From Saturnia japonica (taxonomy: Eukaryota > Arthropoda > Insecta > Lepidoptera > Saturniidae), in the NCBI GenBank assembly GCA_033032175.1, contig CM065334.1, positions 4,151,705 to 4,215,704 on the forward strand: 64,000 bases of DNA, given 5' to 3'. Below, one piece after another: positions 50,330 through 61,400 of the stretch; the first letter of the stretch is position 1; each line of letters starts with the position of its first letter. Made by a program: the position numbers and the translations under genes. The notes beneath the pieces were generated by a model. It did not search any database. It was given only the letters and a program-made list of their open reading frames with translations, and was not told the DNA's origin.

Positions 50330-51760
50330 CATGTCAACGGAATCCAAGCCTCTGTACAGGAACTAAGTCCAGTCCCAAAGGAATTACATAAACCCGGTCA
50401 CATCGGACGAAATCTGTTCCCTTATTAAAAGCGTTAAGCTTAAAAGTCCTGACGGGATCAGAAATAAAGTGCACAAAGTTCTTCCCGGTCACCTCACAGC
50501 CCTCTTGGCTTACATATTCATTGTAGCCATTGCCCACTGTCATTTCCCTGCCGCCTGAAAAACGGCCACAGTCATAGGTATACATAAGCCTGGCAAGAAA
50601 GCATCGCTTTCCGATAGCTATTGCCCTATCAGTTTCTTAGATACAATAGAAAAACTCTATGAGCAGCTCCTTCTGAACAATCTCAAGACCGTTATTGACG
50701 ATAAAAATCTATACCCACATGAATAATTCCGTTTCCGCACTCGCCATTCCTGTACACATCTAGTGCAACGCCTCACAGAGCACATAACAACTTACTTTGC
50801 GATATCAAAAAATTCACCGTACCACACTTTCAGTCTTCTTCGACGTCATCAAGGCCTTCGATAAGGTCTGTCACATCGGACTAGTATATAAGCTGCACAA
50901 GTTACAAGTCCCAGATAGATAAGTACATATCATCTGCGATTACCTCAACAACCGTACCTTCCGCTACCGAGTGGAAGGTGTACTTTCCACACCCCACCCT
51001 ATATACTCAGGTGTCCCTCAAGGCTCCATTGTGGCGCCTATTCGTTTAAACCTGTACGCCAGTAACCTACTCCGTCCCTCTAAGGTTGAAGTAAGTCTAT
51101 ACGATTGTGATACAGTCATCTGCGCCTCAAATAGAAACAGATATTAACTCAGAAACTCCGGCCAATGCGCCGTTTACCATTCTCGTGAATGGTACCTTAA
51201 ATGGCGCATAGCTATCAACCCTGTAAAGAACGCTGCGATCATCTTTGACCCTGGCAAAGAAGAGCTGTCCGAGAGTGTCATACCTCTTGAACTCTTTAAT
51301 GACAAAATCCTAAAAAAAATAAAAAATATCTCGGTGTCACCCTTATTACTATAATCTACTATAATCAACTTCGATTCACATGTCCGTATAGTTCGAAACA
51401 GGGCCGCACTGGAGACATAATCTTACCCTATAAAAGACGTGTCCGCCCTATCATGACATATAGTCTAAACATAATATTAAAGTATTCCAAATCCTTCAAA
51501 CGAGATTTTTACGTAAAATAAACGATGCCCTTTGGTTTATTCGACAGGTAGATCTCTATAGATATATGGAACTTCCCTCGGTCGAATCGTACATTAAATA
51601 TCTCTCAAGATCCTCCTTCGACACCGCGCCCCGCCCGACGTCCGCCCTCTCTTGCGGCAACTCAAGCGTAGATCCGTTCCCTCGATGTGCAGCCTTTAAG
51701 CCTTGAAGCCGCTCGCACGATACATGTGACACTGCACTTGCAATCACTAGCTACCCATAG
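50330..51760 (+). mobile_element. Jockey-type LINE, heavily degraded
   Basis: Conceptual fragments in all three plus frames include VKLKSPDGIRNKV, SDSYCPISFL, FRFRTRHSCTHLVQRLTEH, YSGVPQGSIVAP, LKWRIAINPVKNAAIIF and MELPSVESYIKYLS. These are the RT and post-RT blocks of Jockey-clade LINEs. Many stops and frameshifts; the FADD box is destroyed (YDCDTVICA). An old copy between the two paralogues. Confidence 0.75.
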
Positions 51761-52020
51761 ATACCATTACACACTGTGCTCATACATACGTGCCCACCTC
51801 ACAGGTACATAGGTTCTGTCAGGTACCTCTTTTTTCTATTTATGTGCCAGTTAGACAAAAATTTACAGATCACTAAATACATATATACATGTTCCTACCT
51901 CCCAGGAGACATAACGCATGGTATTGTTCGATGTCATTCAAATGTCACACTGATATAAATGTGTTCAATAGGTAGTAATGAAGTTCCTTCCGCTATATAC
52001 AATTATAAATTTATTCAGTA

Positions 52021-52280
52021 TGTAACGACATCTATCCTCGCTATAACTGACGTATCCTACATAGGGACATCTATCTCGCCACAAATGACGCATCCTACAT
52101 CGCGATATTAAAATTAACCCAACAATTGAAATATATACAAGAACCCGACAAGAACCGTTGGGCAGGTGCCCGCCAGACGTAGCACCCATCTGGTCGGAGG
52201 ATTCTCCCTTCGTCGTATTTGGCGAGATAGATGTCCCTATGTAGGATGCGTCAGTTTATGGCGAGGATAGATGTCGCTAT
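52021..52280. mobile_element. Foldback/MITE element with about 57-bp inverted arms
   Basis: The left arm 52025-52081 (GACATCTATCCTCGCTATAA, CTGACGTATCCTACATAGGG, ACATCTATCTCGCCA) is matched by the reverse complement of 52220-52278 with few mismatches, around a loop of about 138 bp. Related sequence at 11572-11740 lacks the clean foldback. Confidence 0.8.
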
Positions 52281-53029
52281 ATCGATGTTGCTACAAGTAC
52301 ATTCAATTTACTGCATAAGTGATTTATGTTTAGTAGACGTGTTTAACTGTGTTTACGTGTACTGTAACTAGATATAAGACGTTTATCAACAAAATAATAT
52401 GCACACAATGTAGTGTATTCCGTTTTTGGTCTCGTCTTATACAACCTATTGCCGACCTATACTATACTAAATCTATGGGAAAAAAGTATGTATTCAAATG
52501 TGTATTGAACACCGTTGGGCGTAGAGCAGGCATATATGAAACTCTGATTTGAGAAATGTATACGAATATTATAAAGCTGAAGAGTTTGTTTGTTTGAACG
52601 CGCTAATCTTTAGAAGTTCTGGTCCGAATGGAAAAAATATTTTAGTGTTGCATAGCCCATTTATCGAGGAAGACTATATAACATCACGCTACGACCAATA
52701 GGAGCGGAGCATCAATGAAAAATTTTGCAAAACTGGCAAAGTTTATTCCTTTTGTAAGCTTCCATTGCGTGCGCTGTGTAAAAGGTTAAAGTTACGCAAG
52801 AATCATGTATGACGGAATTATTTATCTTAACAAGTTCTAAAAAAAGTTCACGAAAGCATATATCTATCTTTAAGGTTGACTCAATATATAACCTTTTTAT
52901 TACTTTTACAAATGTGTTTATAGGTGCCTAAGACCCACTCTTTCTAACCCTCTCTTTTTTTCTCTTACGTGACGCAGACGAAATTGCGCGGCTCAGCTGA
53001 TAGCTAATAAGATTTTAAATTAGGCTAAG

Positions 53030-53117
53030 TTCTAACTTCAAGTCCGGTGAAGCTGTAAAAGCGTCAGAGGCTTCAGGGCCTCTAAGGCTAACAGTATAGT
53101 CAGTTCTAAAAAAAAAC
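53030..53117 (+). mobile_element. Short SINE (family B), plus strand
   Basis: AGTCCGGTGAAGCTGTAAAA, TTCAGGGCCTCTAAGGCTAA and an A tail after CAGTTCTA. Reverse complement of the 3.1-kb copy. Confidence 0.65.
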
Positions 53118-53509
53118 AAGTTCTTGTAATAAAAATGTGACTTAGAAAATAATAATAAATAGTTTTATGCAGCAAGCTATTATGTAACGGTATTTAATTA
53201 CTTTCACTTCTTTTTTTTTAAGCCATTGTAACCTAAACTTAGTATAAGCCATAACTGATGACACAGGTATTAGTGTTAGTGTAGTAGTAAAAACTATATA
53301 TAAGTTATTGATTTTGTAAGTAAATAACATTATAATTTTGTGGTGTAACTATAGGGTATAGGGGTAAAATACACCATTTTTAGACAGCGAATGAAAATTG
53401 CGTTGTAATCTATCTAAATATCTGAATTCGTACTATTATTGTAATTTTCAAAAATATTTCTAACAAAATGGCGGCTCCCTTGTTATAACTTTGCAACTGA
53501 AACATCAGG

Positions 53510-53602
53510 TTGGACCCAGGTCCGGTGAAGCTGTAAAAGCCGTCAGAGGCTTCAGGGCCTCTAAGGCTAACAGTAGTAGTCAGTTCTAAAAAAAAGAACA
53601 TC
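53510..53602 (+). mobile_element. Short SINE (family B), plus strand, second copy
   Basis: GGTCCGGTGAAGCTGTAAAA, TTCAGGGCCTCTAAGGCTAA, TAGTCAGTTCTAAAAAAAAG. Nested in or beside a family E repeat. Confidence 0.65.
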
Positions 53603-53609
53603 AGTTGGA

Positions 53610-53945
53610 GTTTTTTGGTGGGATCTTGAAGTGACATGTTGAGGTTTTTATTTTTAATTCACTTACTTAGGTTTTTTACCTTATATTATATAATATAAGT
53701 GGCATTTTTCGTGACATAGTTTGGTTTTTGTGCTTACGTGAAGTGGATTATAAATATGTATAAGTTGAAAACATTCATTCCGAGATGCCACAAAAATCCC
53801 TGGAAAGTTCTAACAAGGGAGCCACCATCTTGTTAGGATACTGAATCGTCATAACACATGACAATATAATTCACTCGATAATGGCAGTAATGGTCTTCAT
53901 TAAGACGCCCGGTTGCCAAGTTAGAAGAAGAAGAAGAACATTAGG
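53610..53945 (-). repeat. Repeat family E copy, opposite orientation
   Basis: Reverse complement of 38680-39010, ending in AGAAGAAGAAGAAGAAC, which reads as the retroposon-like 3' tail on this strand. Confidence 0.7.
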
Positions 53946-54164
53946 TTAAGTTTACCATATTGAAATGTCATTGATATGATACCAAAATCTCATGTCCATC
54001 AGACCCGTTGAAGTTGTTCACATCGTGGTTGGGCATAAATACCTAAAGTATATAACTTAACGGATTTTCAAATTAACGTGCATTGGATGTTAGTGTTCCC
54101 GCGATCCTAGAATGTAGCTCTTGGATTCGCTGAAACTCTCGCTGTCGTGTGATATAAGCGCATC

Positions 54165-54440
54165 TGATTGGCCCATATATATTGCCGAACGACCTCCAAC
54201 CGTAATCAACTAGCGACGTGCAGTTTTGCATTGTCTCTGTGCCTAAAACTCTCGTCGGATAATTTTTACCGATGAAATTTTTGTATGTGACAGTATCTTT
54301 GCGTCTTTTTTTGTGTGATTCCCGGCCGGGTAAAGAACATTGAGTTCTGAAGAAGTTGTGGTTTTGTGCTGGAAAGAACGTTTGCCGAAGACTAGCAGAG
54401 CAGAAGTGTTCTGGGTTGCTGGATTCAAAGGTTAGTGAGC
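54165..54440 (+). promoter_or_regulatory. Weak candidate promoter and 5' untranslated exon
   Basis: A GC-richer island has an inverted CCAAT-like TGATTGGCCC directly before TATATAT (about 54176). About 230 bp lack obvious repeats and end at AAAG/GTTAGT, a possible splice donor. It sits 1 kb upstream of the signal-peptide exon of paralogue B. No counterpart was found upstream of paralogue A, so this is speculative. Confidence 0.2.
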
Positions 54441-54599
54441 ATACTTAACGTTCAATGCACCAAGGGATATCAATACAAATAGAATTTAAATTAATCATAC
54501 TTGCATAAGTACGATCACCGCGGTGAAGAGATTATTTACACATCGCTTCATCACATCCCTTCAACGACTAGAAGTGAGCTGATGATCTGCAAACGTCTG

Positions 54600-54870
54600 A
54601 ATAGTTTTTAGGAACTGAACTCTTTAGGAGATTTCTCTCTACTCGGGTTAGCCTGACTGGTGGAATACCTTCATCCTACAGAAGATAGGTAGGCAAATAA
54701 CCTTGTTGTGTTCCTACGTTGAGTAGGGTTTTCAGAGCTTCTTGGGAAAGGTAGTTTCAAGGTCGGCGACGCGCTTGGTGTTGTTAAGCTACGGTAAAGG
54801 CTTACCATCAGGTGAGCTGTACGATTGCCCGTCACCTTTCTCGTATAAAAAGACAATTTTTAACAAAAAG
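54600..54870 (+). repeat. Repeat family C copy
   Basis: CTCTCTACTCGGGTTAGCCT, CAAATAACCTTGTTGTGTTC, CAGAGCTTCTTGGGAAAGGT, CTTACCATCAGGTGAGC. The longest member of the family. Confidence 0.6.
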
Positions 54871-55445
54871 AAAACCGGCTTCAATGATTTTGAAGAGTTC
54901 CCTTGTGTATCTTCGAAACTCAAAGTACAATGCCAATGAAATTAAAAGATGATCCACCACCCTTGAGGTATCTCCTATCCAACAAAAAAGAATCATCTAA
55001 AACAGTTCATAAACAAAGAACTTATGGCTGCAAATCCATAAAAAAAAAATCCAATTGAGTGTTCTCCCGTTTTTTGCTGAAGTCGATAAAAAACCTTTAC
55101 AAACAAAAAATACAAAATCAAAATTGGTTTATCCGTTTGAGAGCTACAATGGCAGAAACAGATACACATGATAGACTTATAAACCTGATTAACGTAAGGA
55201 CTAATCGAATTCATAAACTAACGCTTTCGTTTATACACTATACTAATTTGTACAAAATTCAATTAGAATTTAATCAATTTTCCATAACAAACGACATTCA
55301 ACTCATCTAAATAAACAATATTCCAATTACAATGTGATTTTAGATGTAACCGAGCATTGCATTGTTCCAACTCTATTATTTTTATAAAAGAATTAATCAA
55401 CGTAATGTTTTCTATTATATAGACGTTTTATATTGGATTTTAATA

Positions 55446-55494
55446 ATGTTATTTATTATTTATAGATATATGACACTCTACACTATATTATTTG
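55446..55494 (+). CDS. Paralogue B exon 1 (signal-peptide-like)
   Basis: 49 nt, same length and phase as the paralogue A exon; donor GTATGT. Flanking sequence is conserved on both sides, so conservation alone does not prove that it is coding. Confidence 0.6.
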
Positions 55495-58400
55495 GTATGT
55501 ATGTAGGTATTTTTAACCGATTTCAAAAAAAGAAGCAGGGTTCTCAATTCGAATGTATTTTTTTATGGATATTCAGCCAGCCATAACTGCTTTGGACTCA
55601 AGGGTTAAATTTTAATTTCAACTTTCGAATTTCAAGATACACTAAGGAACCCTTCAAAATTATTAAAGTTGGTTCTCTTTTATGTTAAGTTTTTACTGAA
55701 AATTAAGTTTCTCTGCGTGATCGAATCAGAAATAAGGAGACAGATTCTTCAAAAGGGGATTGAATAGGTTTTTAAAGTGTTCGCAACGTTTCTACAGCTG
55801 CTTCTGGTATTGTAAGCGTCCACAGGCTGCGGTGACCACTTACCATCAGGCGGTCTGTATGCTTGCTTGCCACCATCGTGGTAAAAAAAACGCGGACGCA
55901 AAACCATTACATGCGAGTAGCGCAGGATCGGTTTTCGTGGCGATCTTTGGGGGTGACCTACCTACGTCCAGCAATGAACGTCTTTCGGTTGAAGTGGTGA
56001 TGATTCTTATTGAAAATTCCGTAATTGTCTGTTTAATTAATTATTGTTTCAATTAAAAAAAAAAACGTGAGTTCAAATCCCTGCAATAAACCTGAGCTTT
56101 CGTTGAAGGAAAGCATCGTGATGATACTATAGCATGGTGAGAGGATATTATCTATTGTCCGCCTGCCTAGCTACCACCCTCAAGTTAAAAATCTGTCGCC
56201 AAGCACCTAGCTATAGGTGTGTTCCAGTAATTGCACTTGAGAGCCAGTCTTCACAGCTTAGCGTGCTACTCGTCACTTAACATCAGGTGACATTTAGGTG
56301 AAACTCTAAAAACTGTAAAGAATTTAAAAAAATATTGACGATAGTTATGATAGGCGGTACGAGTTTAAATTAAAAAAAGATTTATTTTAAAAGAATTATA
56401 ATAGGTGTTTACACTTATGGTTCTTAAACAAGACTAACTTAAAATTAATTAAAGTAATAATCAAGTTGGAGTCACGCCGTCGTTTCCCACGATCGCAATC
56501 TGCATGGTCAGCGATCCCACGGTCTGTGTCCGCCGGTCCCACGGCTTATGGCGTGGTAACTCCTCCCTCCTTAAAAGTGAAGCGTATCCTGGCGCAGCTT
56601 CCGGTAGTGTCCTCACTACCTTTGATTTTCATCTGCATTTTCTTCGCCTGTTTCCACGTATATACTTTCCATGCACCAACACTGACCAGTATGATGTACA
56701 GTAACAGTGTTGTCCAACTAGGGACCGCCATCATAATATGCCAACTAGGGGTTTCTCTGAGATACAAGTTGTCAGCTTTGTTGAGTAATTCATGGATACT
56801 GTCTAATTGAATATCTTCGATGTTCAGTTTATACTTCACAGCTTCCTCGGGTATAACTGGTTCTTTGAGCAGCGGAATAATTTCATTAGTGATAATAGTA
56901 CGTGTGTGAGCTTGGAGTGTCGTATTCATAACGGTACCTCGCATCCCTCAGGTAGTTTGAGTAGAAATGTGCCGGAGATTTATCTATATTCGTTTTTAGA
57001 TTTGCAGTTACTTCGCAGGATTTCTTCATCCTGAAGTATAAGCAGCCAGCTGTTTTCGTTGATCTTTTGTATTTTTCCTATGTTAATGTTCATTTTGACC
57101 TGGGTACAATTCGCTTTCCTATGATTTATAAGCGATGTGACGCAGTCTTCCGCATCTTGAAATCTTCTCATCTCCAGCGTTTTACAGATATGTAAATTGT
57201 CGGATATCAGCGAGCATTCTCGTCTAGGTAGGTATACTCATCGTTTCCAAGTATCAGGTATTTGGATTTCGGAACAATGGTTAAATTATTTTGGTCGGGA
57301 ATGGAATAGAGGTGTATAAGATCATATATGTTTTTATCAATAGCGGGTATTTCTAATATAAATGTTAAAGTGTGTTCTGTACTGTAAGCTCTAACCTTAA
57401 TTGACTTTTGGATCAAATGTATGTTACCTATGTCTATTTTGGCTACTGGTGCAAAAGAGTATAATTTCTGTAAATTTCTAATTTCTTCTAGGAGACTTTG
57501 CGGGTTGATAATAGAAGGATGCATTATTCCTAATTGAGAAAACGTCATTGCGTCTTCTAAAATCATTAATCGATCTAAAACTAACTGTAAACTAAAATTT
57601 ATCTGTACGTATAACTCTAAGAAATGTAACTTATTGATTATCGAATTTGTACTACGAGTAATGTTTTGCAAAAATTGTTCTAAATTCTTTTGATTCTTAT
57701 TAATTTTATCTAAATGACGACTAAACTCGTTAATTGAACTACGTGCTAACACGAGGCTTTGTCTTTGTGCGCTTTGTGTGTTATCTACTTTATTTCTAAT
57801 ATCAGAGATTTGTTTCTCAAACTCTATTGCGTCCTCGTAGTCTAAATTCCCGGTCATTGCCTTAACTATAGATCCTAAACCATTAATTATACCACGCCTA
57901 ATTCTAGTTTTCGGTATGATAGTCATTATTTTCCTACTAATTTTTGATATTGTCAATTCAATTTGATCTTTGTAAGTTTTATGTAGTTCCACGGAAGCGG
58001 TGCTACTTTCGACGACCTTAGTATTTGCGTATAAATCCATAAGTCTTACAGTAGTTGTATATAAATCAGTGATGTTGTAAATGCAAGCAAGGTTAAAGTA
58101 ATCTATCATTTTGAGAATTTCTCCTTGTTTGAGCAAAAGGATGCCGTTATTTTTATCAATGGGTTGAATTATTATGTCTGCGGTTGCGTTGAGCACGAGG
58201 GCTTCTGCGATGATGATCCTGGAATAAGATGAGGCCTACGTAGTAGTTTAAAATGCACTCTAATAGATTTGGAATTTGGATGATTTCCTATTATTTCAGC
58301 AACACTATTGGGGTGTAAATGAATTATCTTATACGGACCTTTAAATACTGGCTTCGTTTTATCGCTGCGCGCCTTTTTCGCCACCTGTTTATGAACAACT

Positions 58401-61400
58401 TCACCTATTTTAAACATTATGTCCTGTGCTTCCTGGTTTCGCTTGGCTATAATCTGCTCCTTATTTTTGGACATATGTGCGGCAACACATTCTTGTACAG
58501 CCTCAGCGTTCCTACGATGTCTTATAACATAATCTTGATAAAATTCTTTAGGATAAATAAGTTCTAAAGGATTTCTAGACGCTGTATGGCCAAATAATAG
58601 CTCGTGTGGTGTATATCCTGTTGTAGTATGTATTGTATTATTGTATGCTATAACGGAATATTTCATGATGGTTTGTATAGGGTCTTCTTTATTGGTTATC
58701 CTTTGTATTCGTATAATTTCACCTATAGTGGAATGCAATCGTTCTATAGGAGAGTTAGAATTTGGGTTGTAGGGCGTTGTAAAATGTATGTTGATGTCAT
58801 GTAATGCGCATATGGCTTTTATGACATCATTATCAAATTTGCTATCAGAATCTGTCGTAATTTTTGCAGGTAATCTTAGTGTAGAGAAAGCTTGAATTAA
58901 TGCATCTGCTACATGAATACTACTAGAAGCATTTAAAGGTACTACTTGAACGTATTTAGAAAAAATATCTATAATGGTCAAAAATGTGGCACCACCTGTG
59001 GAATATAGATTCATAAACATATGTTGCATAGGCTTTGTAGGTGTTTCAGTAAGAGCTAACGGGGGTTTCAATGGATTTCTCTCGTTACGTGTTACGTGTC
59101 TTTTAAGACAGGTATCATCACATTGGTTAATAAATCGTTGTATTGTAAGCAGCATATTAGGCCAGTGATAATTTATATGTATTTGCTTGTATGTTTCCTG
59201 AATACCGCGATGCATAGTTTTTCCTTCATGATACTTCTTAATTAATTCCTGTTGCTCTACTTTATTTTCGATAACTGTAATACGCGATGTACATCTGAAT
59301 AATTTTGGACCTGTTTCATTAAAAATAGTTGTACATACTCGAGAGAAAGCGAGATACAGATTTTCATCGTAAAAGTAGCAGTGAAAAGTACGATCAGCAA
59401 TAGTGTGTTCCTTTAAGAACTGAACTATTTCTGATTCTGTGTTATTAATAGGAATAAATACATCTTTTATGACTGTTCTTGTATTTGTTGACCTATCATC
59501 TACTCTGTATTTTGTGCCGGGGCTAGACCTTATGTGAAATTGTTTTAGTTGTCTATCTATGGCATCATTTACGATTGGTATACCTTTATTCTTATTATCT
59601 GCTTGTGTGTGGTTTGTGGAAGTTAATGGCTTGGGGTCATCTATAGTGACGTTTTCTGATACCTCATCTCGTTGGGGTGGGAGGATTAGTCCTGATACAA
59701 TTTCACTGTCTATGTCCATATCACTGCACGAAATCTTGTCCGTTTCAGGTCTGTTGTCAGTATTCGTTGCCGTACGTGTATTGTCAAATATCCTATTTAT
59801 CACCTCGTCATCTTCATTATCGTCAAGGTTAACAGCTAAAGAATCTATACTATTATGGAAAATTTTTGCTCTTGAAAGGGCGTCAGCATTGGTATTTTGT
59901 TTACCTTTCTTATAAATTATCTTATAATCATATTCCGCGAGCCTAAGTCTCCAACGCGTTAATTTCGAATTCGGGTCTTTTAATGACATAAGCCATGTTA
60001 AAGGTCTGCGGTCGGTGTAAATAGTGAATTTCTGTCCATACAAATAGGGTCGAAAGTATTTTATAGTCCATACAATTGCCAATAATTCTTTCTCAATCGT
60101 AGAGTATCGGCTTTCGGTATCCGACAAAGTCCTAGAAGCGTAAGCTACAGGTTTATCTGAACCGATGTCTCCTTGAGAAATAACTGCACCGAGAGCAACG
60201 TCTGAGGCGTCAGTTGTCAGAACAAAAGGCTGATCAAAGTCGGGGTACTGTAATATCGGGAAATTTGTTAATATTTCTTTACATTTATTAAAAGCGTCTA
60301 AAAATTCCGGTGAATGTACTACTTTACGATTCTTTTTAAGACAAAGTGTCAAAGGTTTAGTCAGTTTTGCAAAGTCTTTTATAAATTTTCTATAGTATCC
60401 GATGAGGCCTAAAAAGGATTTTATGTCTTTGTGAGTACACGGTAAGGGATAGTTAAGTACAGCTTTAATTTTGTCCTTATTCGGTTTTAGTCCTTGGTCC
60501 GTTAGTTCGTATCCTAGGAACTCAACTTGTTTTTGTAAAAATCAAGACTTTTCTAGTTTAATTTTTAGATTGTGGGTTTTAAATCTTTCAAATACCTGTT
60601 TTAATTTCTCAACGTGCTCTTGTAGTGACGTAGAAATCACGATGACGTCATCTAAATATGTGTAAACATTTTTGAAACCTTTGAAATGTACTGGGGGCAT
60701 TTTTGAGGCCAAATGGCATTCTCAAAAATTCATAATGCCCGCGTTCCGTTGTAAACGCCGTTTTTTCGATATCGTTAGGGTGGATCTCTAGTTGGTGGTA
60801 ACCACTAGCTAAGTCAAGGGTTGTAAAGTATTGTGCCCTTCCTAGTCTGTCAAGTATGTCATGGATATTCGGTAAAGGGTATTTGTCCTCAATAATCCTG
60901 TCATTTAATCTTCTGAAGTCAATAACAAGTCTCCACGTTACGTTACCAGATGTGTTCAGGTTTCTTCGGTACTATGTGCACTGGGCACGACCAAGGTGAA
61001 ATACTTTCCCTAATAATTCCCTGCTTTAACAGATTTTCTACTTGTTTTTGAATTTCTTTGCGTTGTTTGGGTGGTTGCCTATAACTTCTTACAAAAATTG
61101 GTGTTTCATCATTAAGTCTTAATTCATGCTTTACAGAATGTGTAAATGACAATGGAATATTATCAGAAAAAAATATCGCTCTGTATTGATAAAAAATCCT
61201 CATTATTTCTCGCCTTTCTTCTTCATTCATGTGACCATTACGAATATTTTTTAAATTTTCACAAAGTTCCTTATCTAAATCTGTTCTTAAAAAATTTACT
61301 TCGCTATGCTGATTAATCATATTTTCAAAAAATGGTTTAAGCTTATTCGGATATTTATTTAAAATTATTTTCTTTTCATCAGTAAAATTTATAACAGTTG

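Noticed and set aside
50334..50585. Minus-strand frame of 83 codons.
   Set aside because: Shadow of the degraded plus-strand Jockey-type LINE.
56466..56810. Plus-strand frame of 114 codons with a hydrophobic stretch.
   Set aside because: Antisense to the errantivirus env membrane-anchor region and LTR; the env reading is supported by element structure.
59559..59915. Plus-strand frame of 118 codons.
   Set aside because: Antisense shadow of the errantivirus pol frame.
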